Program-made: the position numbers and the translations under genes
Shown here: one piece after another, positions 27,996-37,997 of the stretch
Layout: each line of letters begins with the position of its first letter
Numbering within the stretch: position 1 is the first letter of the stretch
Assembly (NCBI RefSeq): GCF_013035425.1
Contig: NZ_WQHX01000001.1
Location: 372,001 to 436,000 of the forward strand
Direction of reading: 5' to 3'
From: Ruegeria arenilitoris
GTDB lineage: Bacteria; Pseudomonadota; Alphaproteobacteria; Rhodobacterales; Rhodobacteraceae
Length of the DNA: 64,000 nucleotides
Notes under the pieces: generated by a model
What the model was told of the DNA's origin: nothing
The model's database searches: none
What the model saw: only the letters and a program-made list of their open reading frames with translations

Positions 27996-30446
27996 ATGAC
28001 GACCCTACCGATCGATGAAGTCCTGCCCGAATTGATATCGGCACTGAAATCCCGCGGTCGCGCCGTTTTGCAGGCCCCGCCCGGTGCTGGTAAAACTACG
28101 CGTGTGCCCCTTGCTATGCTTCAGGCTGACCTTTGCCAGGGCAGGATTGTCATGCTTGAACCGCGCCGCCTGGCCGCCCGAGCCGCTGCCGAGCGTATGG
28201 CAGAAACACTTGGGGAACCCATGGGTAAAACCGTCGGCTACAGGGTACGCGGTGAGTCAAAAGTTTCCAAGGGAACACGTATCGAAGTTGTTACCGAGGG
28301 CATTCTGACCCAGATGCTGCAATCTAACCCTGATTTACCCGGAGTAGGCGCTGTAATCTTCGATGAATTTCACGAACGATCCCTGAATGCTGATTTGGGG
28401 CTGGCTCTTTGCCTCGAAGTTGCAGGCGCTTTGCGCGAAGATTTGATGCTGCTGGTAATGTCGGCAACATTGGACACTGAACCAGTTGGGCAATTGATGA
28501 ACGCACCGCTGGTGACATCCGAAGGCCGCAGCTTTCCAGTAGATATTCGTTGGTTAAACCACCCTCTGGGCGTAGGCGCACGGCGGTTGGAAGCGTTTAC
28601 AGATCTGATCGTTCAAGCGGAGCGTAATACGCGCGCGACCGGTGGTAGTATTTTGGCCTTCCTACCGGGCGAAAGGGAAATACGGCAAGCTGAAGCAGCG
28701 TTGAGCAGTCAATTGCCAGCTCAGTGCGATGTCTTCCCGCTTTTTGGTGCAATGCCGTTCGCGGACCAACGCAAGGCGATTTCCCCTTCGATAAATGGAA
28801 GAAAAGTAGTTTTGGCGACTTCGATTGCTGAAACCTCGTTAACCATTCCTGATGTTCGTGTCGTGGTCGATATGGGCCAGGCGCGTCGATCCCGGTTCAA
28901 TCCCGGCTCTGGCATGTCGCGACTGGTCACAGAAAGGGTCACAAGGGCCGAAGCAACGCAACGCGCGGGACGTGCGGGACGGGTGGCCTCGGGCATTTGC
29001 TATAGACTATGGTCGAAAGGAGAAGAAGGCGCTTTGGCTACCTTTCCCCCCGCCGAAATCGAAGCAACCGATCTAACTGGACTGGTTCTTGAATTGTCAC
29101 TCTGGGGAGCCGAACCAAGTGAGCTTTCATTTCTGACGCAACCACCCGAAGGAGCAATGGCCGAGTCTCGTTCACTGCTCACGATGTTGGGTGCATTGGA
29201 TGGTAAGGGATGGATAACGGATCATGGCCGTGCTTTGGCGGCATTTCCGCTTCATCCGCGTTTGGGTCATATGCTGGTGCGTGCAGGTACCCAAGCTGCA
29301 CAGTTAGCGGCCCTGTTGGCCGAAAGGGACCCGCTCAAAGGTGCCCCGGCAGACCTTTTGTTGCGCCTTGAGGCGCTGCGTAATCGGCAAACTTTTCAAC
29401 AAAACCGGCCCTGGCCTGCGAACAAAGGCGTTTTGGATCGAATAAAGGCAGAAACCAGACGCCTTGAAACCCATTCAAAAAAGGGCACCAAAAAATTGTC
29501 TCCGGCAGCTATGGCAGCTATGGCCTACCCTGATCGTATCGGGCAAAGGCGCAAAGGCGACATGCCAAGATATATCCTGTCCGGTGGCAAGGGCGCCGTG
29601 TTGGACGCCAGCGACCCGTTGGCGTCTGCTCCGTTTATTCTGGCAGTCGATACAGACGGAAACCCACGGGAAGCCAAAATTCGCATGGCCGTCAGAATTT
29701 CTGAAGGTGAGATCAGGGACTTGTTTGCGGATCAAATTGAGTGGACGAACAGTTGTGAATGGTCAAAACGAGAGCGTCGCGTCATTGCCCGTCGAAAAGA
29801 ACGGTTTGGTGCAATATCTCTGGAGGAACGTGTTTGGAAAGATGTACCGCCAGAAATCGTTGCAAAAGCGATGCTCGATGGTGTCCGTGACCTTGGATTG
29901 AGGTTCAACGGTGCAGCGGCACGGTTGGCTGCACGCGTCGAACTGGTCCGCGCTGATGGTGTGGACTTACCTGACTTTTCCCTCGAAGGGCTAATGGCCT
30001 CACTTGAAGATTGGCTTTTACCCATGCTGTCCGGAGTGAGGAACGCTGACGACTGGAAGCGGTTCGACCTTTTGCCAGCGCTCAGGTCGCGCCTGGACTG
30101 GAGTCAAACTCAGGAGCTTGACCGACGCGCTCCGGGTTCATTTGAAACGCCATTGGGACGGAAGGTGCCGATAGATTACGGCAGCGAGACACCTGAGATC
30201 GCGGTTCGCCTGCAAGAAGTCTTTGGAGTTACTAAGCATCCGATCGTAGGCGGGACACCTTTAAAGATCACTTTGTTATCGCCTGCGCAAAGGCCGATCC
30301 AGATCACCCGTGACTTGCCGGGGTTTTGGACCGGATCTTATGCGGAAGTCCGTAAAGACATGCGTGCCCAGTATCCAAAACACCCCTGGCCCGAAGATCC
30401 GACGCAAGCGGATCCGACACTGCGTGCTAAAGCACGTAAGAACTAA
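27996..30446 (+). CDS. hrpB: ATP-dependent helicase HrpB
   Basis: This 816-residue DEAH-box helicase has Walker A APPGAGKTT, the DEFH variant of the DEAH box (IFDEFHERS), motif III SATLDT, and QRAGRAGR, followed by the HrpB C-terminal domain with RRKERFGAI-like residues. It is an RNA or RNA/DNA helicase of unclear cellular role. The ATG at 27996 gives MTTLPIDEVLPELISAL; a TTG six codons upstream is in frame but less likely. Confidence 0.94.
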   Translation: MTTLPIDEVLPELISALKSRGRAVLQAPPGAGKTTRVPLAMLQADLCQGRIVMLEPRRLAARAAAERMAETLGEPMGKTVGYRVRGESKVSKGTRIEVVTEGILTQMLQSNPDLPGVGAVIFDEFHERSLNADLGLALCLEVAGALREDLMLLVMSATLDTEPVGQLMNAPLVTSEGRSFPVDIRWLNHPLGVGARRLEAFTDLIVQAERNTRATGGSILAFLPGEREIRQAEAALSSQLPAQCDVFPLFGAMPFADQRKAISPSINGRKVVLATSIAETSLTIPDVRVVVDMGQARRSRFNPGSGMSRLVTERVTRAEATQRAGRAGRVASGICYRLWSKGEEGALATFPPAEIEATDLTGLVLELSLWGAEPSELSFLTQPPEGAMAESRSLLTMLGALDGKGWITDHGRALAAFPLHPRLGHMLVRAGTQAAQLAALLAERDPLKGAPADLLLRLEALRNRQTFQQNRPWPANKGVLDRIKAETRRLETHSKKGTKKLSPAAMAAMAYPDRIGQRRKGDMPRYILSGGKGAVLDASDPLASAPFILAVDTDGNPREAKIRMAVRISEGEIRDLFADQIEWTNSCEWSKRERRVIARRKERFGAISLEERVWKDVPPEIVAKAMLDGVRDLGLRFNGAAARLAARVELVRADGVDLPDFSLEGLMASLEDWLLPMLSGVRNADDWKRFDLLPALRSRLDWSQTQELDRRAPGSFETPLGRKVPIDYGSETPEIAVRLQEVFGVTKHPIVGGTPLKITLLSPAQRPIQITRDLPGFWTGSYAEVRKDMRAQYPKHPWPEDPTQADPTLRAKARKN

Positions 30447-30600
30447 ATGAACATGTTCGCCAACCCGTTAATAAATTTTTTCGAATTTCCAAATAATAAT
30501 AAGAATTTACAATCAATGCGAAATAATCGTTGAGAACCCGGCCTTAAACGCCTATTTATCGACGACTGGCCACGACGCTTTCGTCGAAGAAGGGATCAAA

Positions 30601-31059
30601 ATGTCTAAATGGCTGCGAAATCTATGGAAAAAGGTTGCTAGACCGTTTTCCCTGCGCCCCCCAAAGGTGCAGTTCGCAGCCCTGTGCACGCGAACCACAA
30701 ATAATCAGCCCGAGGTTTTGCTTATTACAAGCAGAGACACCGGTCGTTGGGTAATACCCAAAGGTTGGCCGATTGATGGGTTGGATGGGGCTGGTACCGC
30801 GCAACAGGAAGCTTGGGAAGAGGCTGGAGTGCGCGCAAAGACAGTTGATCCCGATCCAATTGGTCAATTCACTTATGACAAAGTCCTCAACGACGGCACT
30901 TCTCAGCCAATTCTGACCAGCGTCTACCACATCAGTGTAGATAAGCTGTCGGACAAATTCCCCGAGATGGCTCAAAGGAAACGCGCCTGGGTATCACCAA
31001 AGATTGCCGCCGAACGTGTGCGGGAACCGGAACTGCGCGACCTTTTGCTGAGTGTCTGA
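30601..31059 (+). CDS. NUDIX hydrolase
   Basis: This 152-residue protein has an N-terminal WVIPKGWP strand and a NUDIX box QQEAWEEAGV. The usual first glutamate of the box (G-x5-E) is not evident and the Arg is replaced by Gln, a form common in an alphaproteobacterial subgroup related to diphosphoinositol-polyphosphate hydrolases. The substrate is unknown. The gene has AGAAGGGATC before its ATG and an AT-rich promoter region. It resembles the truncated NUDIX gene at the right edge of the window, so the two are paralogues. Confidence 0.88.
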   Translation: MSKWLRNLWKKVARPFSLRPPKVQFAALCTRTTNNQPEVLLITSRDTGRWVIPKGWPIDGLDGAGTAQQEAWEEAGVRAKTVDPDPIGQFTYDKVLNDGTSQPILTSVYHISVDKLSDKFPEMAQRKRAWVSPKIAAERVREPELRDLLLSV

Positions 31060-31106
31060 GCTTATATTCTGTCCTTCAGCTCAAGGTGTGAAACGCAATG
31101 GTGTTG

Positions 31107-31130
31107 CCATCGGCCGATGGGGATTTTTTT
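31107..31130 (+). terminator. Possible terminator after the NUDIX gene
   Basis: CCATCGGCCGATGG, a 5-bp stem with a GGCC loop, is followed by GGA and seven T residues. It lies 48 bp past the NUDIX stop. Confidence 0.5.
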
Positions 31131-31186
31131 ACAAGCTATTGGATGCGATGTGAGCACCGGGTGCGAAGTCGCTTTCGAGTGTGAAT

Positions 31187-32176
31187 TCAAACAACCGGAT
31201 CATCTCGCACAACTTGATCCGGGTTCATCGGTTCGCAGTTTCCTTTCTTAATTAGATCAGCGACACGCTGGCAAATCGGCGTTGAGACTCCGACCTTTTC
31301 CCCAAGGCGAATTACCTCTCCTTGCAAGCTGTCGATTTCTGTAGAACGTGAAGCCGTGAAATCATGAGCCATCGAAGTTCGCGCGGTTGGATCGATTGTC
31401 AACATGCGCGCAGCTATGCGGGAAAAAACCGGGGTCGGAAGACGAAGAATGTAAGGCGTGACCCAAACTGGCAATGGTGTTGTCGAAGCCGCCTTGATTC
31501 CTGAGGCTTTAAGTACTGTAAGTGCTTCGACCATTTGATCCGCCAACAAGCGTCGCCACTGACGGCTCAATAGCTGCTCCCGAAGCGTTAGGCCGGATAA
31601 AGCGTTCAGTGCGTTGTTGAGATTGATCAGAAGCTTACCCCATTGAACGGCTTCTATGTCGTTGCTTTCAATAATTTGCTGCAATTCACTGCCAAGCAAC
31701 TTTCCTAATTCGCCCGGACCGCTTTGGATTATGATCTCGCCAGAGGAGGCGCGATGGTATGTGGCTGGGTCGACTGGTACGACGTTAAAAGGCACCATAC
31801 CAGCCCGAACATCATGATCAGGCAGTTCACGTCTTAAAATGCGGCTGCTTTCCATACCATTCTGCCACGAAAGTATTGGTGCATGATCAGCCACGTTTTG
31901 TACGATCAAAGAAGCCATTTCCGCAGTCGCGCCAGTTTTTACCGTCACAATAACGATTTCTGCGCTCTGCAAACAAACGGCGTCTTCAGTCAGTGTCAAA
32001 TCCTTAGGTGAAATGTGACGATACAGACCTGAATAATCAGTGACTGTCAGGCCGTGTTGCCGAATAGGGTCAAGAACTCTGGCACGACCCAATAGAGCGA
32101 CTTCGTGCCCAACTTCAGCCAGCAATCCACCGCAATAACACCCGATGCTGCCCGCGCCGGCGATGACAATCTTCAT
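31187..32176 (-). CDS. Ketopantoate reductase family protein
   Basis: This 329-residue NADPH-dependent enzyme has the N-terminal Rossmann motif GAGSIGCYCG, followed by LLGR, and the substrate domain with KLLINLNNALNALSG, where the catalytic Lys is expected. It belongs to the PanE/ApbA family, which makes pantoate for coenzyme A, but divergent members act on other 2-oxo acids. The ATG at 32176 has GGGAG at good spacing. It lies downstream of the pirin gene, 71 bp away, in the same direction. Confidence 0.9.
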   Translation of the reverse strand: MKIVIAGAGSIGCYCGGLLAEVGHEVALLGRARVLDPIRQHGLTVTDYSGLYRHISPKDLTLTEDAVCLQSAEIVIVTVKTGATAEMASLIVQNVADHAPILSWQNGMESSRILRRELPDHDVRAGMVPFNVVPVDPATYHRASSGEIIIQSGPGELGKLLGSELQQIIESNDIEAVQWGKLLINLNNALNALSGLTLREQLLSRQWRRLLADQMVEALTVLKASGIKAASTTPLPVWVTPYILRLPTPVFSRIAARMLTIDPTARTSMAHDFTASRSTEIDSLQGEVIRLGEKVGVSTPICQRVADLIKKGNCEPMNPDQVVRDDPVV

Positions 32177-32247
32177 GGCGACACTCCCGTTGGTTTGGAG
32201 GGTCGCCAAATTTGGTCAGTCGGGCAAGCGGGTTTTCGAAATCGCCT

Positions 32248-33210
32248 TTAGCGTGCTCGTCGCGGTTTGGTGCGCTCGAGTTCCTCTGTGATCGGAATAA
32301 ATTCCTGATCATCACCCGGCGGAAGCTGAAAGGCTCCTGCTGCCCAATCGGCCTTTTTCCATTCCCGTGTTGCCGTTTCGATTTTTTCCTTTGAAGAAGA
32401 AACGAAGTTCCACCAGATATATCGGTCCTCATTCATAGTTGCCCCGCCTAACAGCATTAACCGCGCCCCGGCCGGTCCGGCTTTGACCGACAGGCGATCC
32501 CCGGGGCGGAATACCATCATGCGACCGGCCTCAAAAATATCTCCGGCGATCTCCACCGACCCTTCGGTGACGTAAACTCCGCGATCTTCATGATCATCCG
32601 GCAAAGGAAAAGATGCGTCCGGCTCCATCTGAACATCAAGATAAAATGTCTCTGACATCATGGTCACTGGGCTGGTTTCGCCATAAGCCGATCCAAGGAT
32701 CAACCGCGCGCTGACACCTGCATCCTGAATGTTGGGCAAAGCGCCTTGTTTGTGGTGTTCAAAATCAGGGGCCATGTCTTCGTGTGCCTCGGGCAGTGCG
32801 ATCCAAGTTTGAATGCCAAAAAGACTGTGGCGATGACCGCGCGTTTCATCACTGGTGCGTTCTGAATGTGTGACCCCGCGACCCGCGACCATCCAATTGA
32901 CTTCACCTGGGTAGATCATCTGATGAGTGCCAAGGCTGTCGCGATGCTCGAACTCTCCGTTGTAAAGATAGGTTACCGTACCCAGCCCAATATGCGGGTG
33001 CGGGCGCACGTCAAGGCCACCTTCGGTTATGAATTCGGCGGGACCCATCTGATCAAAAAAGATGAATGGACCAACTAATTGACGATCAACCGATGGTAAC
33101 GCTCGCCGCACCTCGAACCCGCCCAAATCACGTGCGCGCGGGATAATCAGTGTTTCAAGCGCCGAACTGTCGTTTACACATTCCGGGTTGTGGGTCGGGT
33201 TCCAACTCAT
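32248..33210 (-). CDS. Pirin family protein
   Basis: This 320-residue bicupin has the N-terminal pirin motif RPHPHIGLGTVTYLYNGEFE with three His and one Glu as iron ligands, then GAGRGV-like GRGVTHSERT. Bacterial pirins are iron-binding regulators or quercetinase-like dioxygenases. The ATG at 33210 (MSWNPTH) is preceded by GGGAGAAAAGG. The C-terminal extension ending ERTKPRRAR is typical of the Rhodobacteraceae group. Its role here is not known. Confidence 0.92.
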   Translation of the reverse strand: MSWNPTHNPECVNDSSALETLIIPRARDLGGFEVRRALPSVDRQLVGPFIFFDQMGPAEFITEGGLDVRPHPHIGLGTVTYLYNGEFEHRDSLGTHQMIYPGEVNWMVAGRGVTHSERTSDETRGHRHSLFGIQTWIALPEAHEDMAPDFEHHKQGALPNIQDAGVSARLILGSAYGETSPVTMMSETFYLDVQMEPDASFPLPDDHEDRGVYVTEGSVEIAGDIFEAGRMMVFRPGDRLSVKAGPAGARLMLLGGATMNEDRYIWWNFVSSSKEKIETATREWKKADWAAGAFQLPPGDDQEFIPITEELERTKPRRAR

Positions 33211-33395
33211 ACCTTTTCTCCCTTGGTCGGAGCCGCGCAGTATTTGGCTCAATGTTCGCTATTCGAGGATATATGTCACTCTTAACACTTGAAAAGTGCG
33301 TCAATGCACAGATTGGGTGCAACACATGACGGCGTTAGTGAAGTCAAAGAGGCTTGATCGAAGTTCCGTGTTTCCTTTATCCCGGCTTAGGTCTT

Positions 33396-34229
33396 CTATT
33401 TGGGCCAAAGCTGAGGGAAAAATGGACCTGAAATCCTGTCTCCTTCGCGGTAACCAGCGGCTTCAAATTGTTTACGCTCATCCTTGGCCCAGTCCCCGCG
33501 GTATCGAATGACACCATCCGGCGCGGTCATTCTTAAGGTGTAGCGACGTACCGTTTCGGTAGGCGTGGTGGAAGAAAGACCACCGTGAAGCGTTCGCATA
33601 TCGAAAAATATGCAATCCCCCAGCTCCATATCCCATTGCAGCAAATTATATGCGTCTGGATTATCGTTAATATCCGGTGGCGCGTAATAGGTTTTACCTG
33701 CGACTTCGGTTTGTTCGTAACTTGGGTGCCCATCCGCGAACCGGACTCGCATAAAAAGCTTGTCCCACAAATGTGATCCTTGCACGAAGGCAATCCCGTT
33801 TTCCTTCGTTACCGGTTCCAACGGCAACCAAAGGACACACATCGTGCCCTCGAAGTCAAAATAAGACAGATCCTGATGAAATGGTGGGCGCGACGTTGAT
33901 CCGGCCTCTCGCAGAAACCAATTGTCCATAACAAGGTTTACAGATTCAGCCTTAAGCAATTCAGCCGCAATTGCTGCACAAGGAGAATTCCGGACAAATT
34001 TTTCAAACTGCGAAAACTTGTTCCAAGCCCAGTAGTCCTCAAAATATGCGGGAGCAGAAGGGTCCTTTGTGTGACGTGTAAAATTTTCGGTTGGTGTTTT
34101 CAGGTCAGCGTCTATGCCTTCGCGTAGCAAAGAAAGCCAGTCTGCAGAAAATTTCGACCGTAAAACGACGGCCCCGTCTCTTTGAAAGGCTGCAACTTCC
34201 TCGGGTGAGACAAGACTAGCTGTATTCAA
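33396..34229 (-). CDS. Phytanoyl-CoA dioxygenase family protein
   Basis: This 277-residue Fe(II)/2-oxoglutarate enzyme has the metal triad HQD in PPFHQDLSYF and His in MRTLHGG, and Arg in RRYTLRM for 2-oxoglutarate. The family hydroxylates many small molecules and the substrate is not deducible. The start is a TTG at 34227-34229 (AAAGG seven bases upstream); no ATG lies near the conserved N-terminus. It is divergent from the Tat dioxygenase-like gene. Confidence 0.9.
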   Translation of the reverse strand: MNTASLVSPEEVAAFQRDGAVVLRSKFSADWLSLLREGIDADLKTPTENFTRHTKDPSAPAYFEDYWAWNKFSQFEKFVRNSPCAAIAAELLKAESVNLVMDNWFLREAGSTSRPPFHQDLSYFDFEGTMCVLWLPLEPVTKENGIAFVQGSHLWDKLFMRVRFADGHPSYEQTEVAGKTYYAPPDINDNPDAYNLLQWDMELGDCIFFDMRTLHGGLSSTTPTETVRRYTLRMTAPDGVIRYRGDWAKDERKQFEAAGYREGDRISGPFFPQLWPK

Positions 34230-34462
34230 TTCAAGACCTTTCCAATCACGTTTTACAAAGCCGAGGTTTGCATCCCCTCTTGCGGGGGGTCAAAGACTTT
34301 CGAAAATGTAAGCCGAAGCCAGACTTCCACGCGGCCAAACGATTGCGCAATTCTCTGCCGGTGATGCTCGGAATTGGTTTCGGGCGTGCTATGTTTAGAA
34401 CATGATGACGGCGGCTCGTGCCAACCCGAGCTAAAATTTTGCGAATTGCAGGAGACCTATTG

Positions 34463-34951
34463 ATGACTGATACGCCTTTCACTCGTCGTTCTTTCATGGT
34501 CGCCGGTGGTGCTGTGCTGACAGCCGGAGCATCTTCGTTTTTTGTTCCTGCCAGGGCAAACAGTCTTGCCCCGACGCCATCAATGCGCGGCGGATCCAAC
34601 AATTACCGGCCCGGTGCCCCCATTGTGGATCGCATAGGAGGCGGAGGATTTTGGATGACTGGTACCGTCCGCCGCGCAGGAGATGGGGCCCCGCTACCAG
34701 GGCAACGCATTCAAATATGGGCCCACACGACGGAAGGTCATGAGCGAGATCCACATAGTCATGGCGCGACGCTAACTGACGCCAAGGGTGAGTTTCGTCT
34801 AGAGATGCCGCAGATTGTCCCCGCGTTTGGCCAACCTCATGGACACCTTGCCTATGACAGTGGTGAGTTTGAGACTGTTTTCCTGCGGCCGATTATGCCC
34901 AGCGCCAAGGACAAATCCCTGATTGCCCATTTCGTCCTGCAACCCATCTGA
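34463..34951 (+). CDS. Tat-exported intradiol-dioxygenase-like protein
   Basis: This 162-residue protein has a twin-arginine signal (TRRSFMVAGGAVLTAG) and a mature domain like the C-terminal half of intradiol ring-cleavage dioxygenases: GTVRRAGDGAPLPGQRIQIW, then DPHSHGATLTDAKGEFRLE and a late PHGHLAY. Tyr ligands of the classic enzymes are not obvious, so the iron site may differ. GGAG precedes the ATG at 34463, which decides the start. A 13-bp palindrome (ATGTT-TAG-AACAT) lies about 60 bp upstream. It is 19 bp ahead of a ferric-reductase-like gene, so they probably work together. Confidence 0.85.
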   Translation: MTDTPFTRRSFMVAGGAVLTAGASSFFVPARANSLAPTPSMRGGSNNYRPGAPIVDRIGGGGFWMTGTVRRAGDGAPLPGQRIQIWAHTTEGHERDPHSHGATLTDAKGEFRLEMPQIVPAFGQPHGHLAYDSGEFETVFLRPIMPSAKDKSLIAHFVLQPI

Positions 34952-34970
34952 CTTCAACGGATAATCAGAG

Positions 34971-35573
34971 ATGCGACGCATGCGCGTGATCATAACATGG
35001 TCGGCGTTGGTAATAGTAGCAATTCTGCCAATTGCCGCCGCTGCGAATAGTCCGCTGCTAGCTTGGAGACAACCAATCTATATCACGGCCGGATTTGCCG
35101 GGGTCGTTGGGATGGTCCTGCTGCTTTTTCAGCCCTTACTGGCCAGCGGTAAATTGCCAGGTCTTTCGCCGAAGCGCAGCCGAACCACGCACAAATGGGT
35201 TGGAGTGGCTCTGGTACTGGCAGTCGTTATTCATGTTACAGGGCTGTGGATCACAAGCCCACCAGATGTAATCGACGCGCTGCTGTTCGTATCCCCAACT
35301 CCGTTCTCAGCTTGGGGCGTTATTGCGATGTGGGCGATATTCGCGGCTGGCACGCTTGCATTGGCGCGTCGGCGTTTGCGCATACGTTTCAAAACGTGGC
35401 GTTTGGCTCATACATTTCTGGCATCTGTAACCGTGGTTGGAGGTATTGTTCACGCCATGTTGATCGAGGGAACGATGGAGATTATGACCAAAACTGTGCT
35501 TTGCATATTGGTCTTAGTGGCCAGCGTAAAAACACTCGCTGATCTGCGTGTTTGGATGATCTGGTCGCGTTGA
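34971..35573 (+). CDS. Ferric-reductase-like transmembrane protein
   Basis: This 200-residue protein has six hydrophobic segments and paired histidines (TTHKWVG, VIHVTG, LAHTFLA, VHAMLIEG) that fit bis-His haem ligands of the ferric reductase-like transmembrane domain (YedZ/FRD type). There is no flavin or NAD domain, so electrons come from or go to partner proteins. It follows the Tat-exported dioxygenase-like gene by 19 bp, which suggests it supplies electrons to a periplasmic partner. Confidence 0.85.
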   Translation: MRRMRVIITWSALVIVAILPIAAAANSPLLAWRQPIYITAGFAGVVGMVLLLFQPLLASGKLPGLSPKRSRTTHKWVGVALVLAVVIHVTGLWITSPPDVIDALLFVSPTPFSAWGVIAMWAIFAAGTLALARRRLRIRFKTWRLAHTFLASVTVVGGIVHAMLIEGTMEIMTKTVLCILVLVASVKTLADLRVWMIWSR

Positions 35574-35588
35574 GGGAAGTGATCCTCT

Positions 35589-36515
35589 TCAAACGCCAAG
35601 ACACCACCGCATTACCGCCTTTTGCGCATGCAGTCGGTTTTCAGCCTCGTCAAATATGACCGAGTTGGGCCCGTCCATCACCTCGGACGTCACTTCTTCT
35701 TCGCGGTGCGCAGGCAGGCAATGCATGAACAGGGCATCAGATTTGGCATGGGACATGAGATCCGCGTTAACCTGATATGGCCTTAGCAGATTGTGCCGCC
35801 GTTCCTTTGCAGACTGAGAATCATGCATCGAAACCCAAGTGTCCGCGACGACAAGATCTGCGCCTTCAACGGCTTTATAGGGATCGCGCTCAATCACGAT
35901 TTTTGATCCCTTTTGCCGTGCAAATCCCATGAAGTCCTCTTCGGGGTCAAACTGAGCCGGTCCGGTGAAGGTAAGGTCAAAACCGAATTGGCCAGCAGCA
36001 TGTAGAAAAGAGGCACATACATTGTTACCGTCCCCGGTCCAAACAACTTTCTTTCCCGCGATCGGACCTCGATGCTCTTCAAAGGTCAAAACATCTGCCA
36101 TTATCTGGCAAGGATGGGTTCGGTCCGTCAGCCCGTTGATAACTGGCACATCCGCGTATTCCGCCATTTCCGTAAGAATGGATTCGTCAAATGTTCGGAT
36201 CATGATCATGTCAACATAGCGCGACAAGACCCGGGCAGTGTCGGCAATGTTTTCGCCATGACCCAACTGCATGTCCTTGCCCGACAACATCATTGTCTGA
36301 CCGCCCATCTGACGAACACCGACGTCGAAGGAAACGCGGGTCCGTGTCGAAGGCTTTTCGAATATTAACGCCACCATGCGGTCCTTTAGCGGCTGATCGT
36401 CATCAAGTGCCGCCTTCGGCCGTCCCAGACGAGCCTGTTTCATTGTGCTTGCCTGATTGATCATTGACCGCAAATCCGCTGCATCGGTCTTGTGAATATC
36501 TAGGAAGTGATTCAT
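35589..36515 (-). CDS. argF: Ornithine carbamoyltransferase
   Basis: This 308-residue enzyme has the carbamoyl-phosphate motif [11 protein letters not shown], the HPCQ motif in [10 protein letters not shown] and the ornithine loop HCLPAHR. It makes citrulline in arginine synthesis. The ATG at 36515 gives the conserved start MNHFLDI. It follows argD by 71 bp in the same direction, forming the usual argDF operon of Rhodobacteraceae. Confidence 0.97.
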   Translation of the reverse strand: MNHFLDIHKTDAADLRSMINQASTMKQARLGRPKAALDDDQPLKDRMVALIFEKPSTRTRVSFDVGVRQMGGQTMMLSGKDMQLGHGENIADTARVLSRYVDMIMIRTFDESILTEMAEYADVPVINGLTDRTHPCQIMADVLTFEEHRGPIAGKKVVWTGDGNNVCASFLHAAGQFGFDLTFTGPAQFDPEEDFMGFARQKGSKIVIERDPYKAVEGADLVVADTWVSMHDSQSAKERRHNLLRPYQVNADLMSHAKSDALFMHCLPAHREEEVTSEVMDGPNSVIFDEAENRLHAQKAVMRWCLGV

Positions 36516-36586
36516 TTCGTTTCGCTTTTTACTGTTGGCGGACGGCAATAATCCGATCTCACATTTTAGTTTAGAAAGGAAAAAGA

Positions 36587-37774
36587 TCAGGCCGTGGCCA
36601 GGCTGGATTCGATCTGCTTGGCTGCTTTTTCAAGGCGTATCATCGCTTGCGCAATGTCGTCTTCGGTCAAGGTCAGTGGCGGCAAGAGGCGGATCACGTT
36701 ATCAGCTGCAGGCACCGTAATTACCTCATTGTCGTATCCTGCGTTGACCACATCAAGATTGTTAGGCTTGCATTTCAAACCCAGCATCAGGCCAGAGCCG
36801 CGCACTTCTTCGAACACATCTGGATGATCGGCAATAAGGCCTTCCAGTTTTTGCCGCAGCAGCCCTGCCTTGCGGTTAACGCCATCCAAAAACGCCGGAG
36901 TGGCAACCTGATCGATTACCGCGCAGCCCACAGCACAACCTAACGGATTGCCACCATAGGTCGAGCCATGCGTTCCGGCAGTCATACCGCTGGCCGCGTC
37001 TTCGGTGGCCAATACCGCGCCCAAGGGAAACCCGCCACCAATTCCCTTGGCGATCATCATGATGTCCGGCGTGACACCTGCCCATTCATGGGCAAAAAGT
37101 TTGCCTGTACGACCGACGCCGCATTGGACCTCATCAAGGATCAACAGCAAACCGTTGTCGTCACAAATCTGGCGCAGAGCTTTGAGTTCTCTATCGGGAA
37201 CGGGACGGACTCCGCCTTCACCTTGAATCGGCTCGATCATAATAGCCGCAGTTTTTTCCGTAATTGCGTTTGTGACACCGTCCAAGTCGCCGAAAGCGAT
37301 ATGAACAAAACCAGGCAGCAGCGGGCCGAAGCCCTTGGTCATTTTCTCTGAACCGGCTGCAGCTATCCCGGCCGAGGACCGACCGTGGAACGAACCATCG
37401 AACGTGATAATCTCGACACGTTCAGTTTGGCTTTTGTCATAAAAAAACTTTCGAGCCATCTTGACGGCCAGCTCGCAAGATTCCGTACCCGAATTGGTGA
37501 AAAACACTGTATCGGCGAATGTGTGTTCTACCAACTTGTCTGCCAGCATCTTTTGCTGGGGGATATGATACAGATTCGATACATGCCAAAGAGCATGCGC
37601 CTGTTCTGTCAAAGCATTCACCAAGGCAGGATGGGCGTGGCCCAGCGCGTTGACGGCAATGCCGGCGCCGAGATCCAGAAAACGTCGGCCATCTGCCTCG
37701 GTCAGCCAAGCGCCCTCGCCCTTCACGAATGTTAGAGGCGCACGATTGTAAGTAGGCAGAACGGACGGGATCAT
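36587..37774 (-). CDS. argD: Acetylornithine/aspartate aminotransferase
   Basis: This 395-residue class III aminotransferase has the PLP Lys in [10 protein letters not shown], the [13 protein letters not shown] motif with its Asp, and [15 protein letters not shown]. It converts N-acetylglutamate semialdehyde to N-acetylornithine and can also act in lysine synthesis. The ATG at 37774 (MIPSVLPTY) has AAAGGATG upstream. Its leader contains several palindromes (37801-37873), which may be operators. Confidence 0.97.
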   Translation of the reverse strand: MIPSVLPTYNRAPLTFVKGEGAWLTEADGRRFLDLGAGIAVNALGHAHPALVNALTEQAHALWHVSNLYHIPQQKMLADKLVEHTFADTVFFTNSGTESCELAVKMARKFFYDKSQTERVEIITFDGSFHGRSSAGIAAAGSEKMTKGFGPLLPGFVHIAFGDLDGVTNAITEKTAAIMIEPIQGEGGVRPVPDRELKALRQICDDNGLLLILDEVQCGVGRTGKLFAHEWAGVTPDIMMIAKGIGGGFPLGAVLATEDAASGMTAGTHGSTYGGNPLGCAVGCAVIDQVATPAFLDGVNRKAGLLRQKLEGLIADHPDVFEEVRGSGLMLGLKCKPNNLDVVNAGYDNEVITVPAADNVIRLLPPLTLTEDDIAQAMIRLEKAAKQIESSLATA

Positions 37775-37851
37775 CGGATCATCCTTTCGGGTAAGATAAG
37801 CCTTGTGAGTGAAACACAAAGGCCGGGTTCGTCAACAGATTTGGTTGGGAA

Positions 37852-37873
37852 TGTGCCATATTCTGATGGCACA
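37852..37873. promoter_or_regulatory. Palindrome upstream of argD
   Basis: TGTGCCAT and ATGGCACA form a perfect 8-bp inverted repeat with a six-base spacer, 78 bp before the argD start. A weaker repeat (CCTTGTG ... CACAAAGG) lies at 37801-37822. Confidence 0.45.
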
Positions 37874-37997
37874 CAAAGATCAAACGGGCCGATTAAGCAA
37901 CAAAGCGTCGGCGTCGAAGGAGCAGGATATTTGCGTGTTTGATCATGACGCGCCGTATAGCGAGAACAGATCACTGTGAAAACCCTGAAAATTACGT

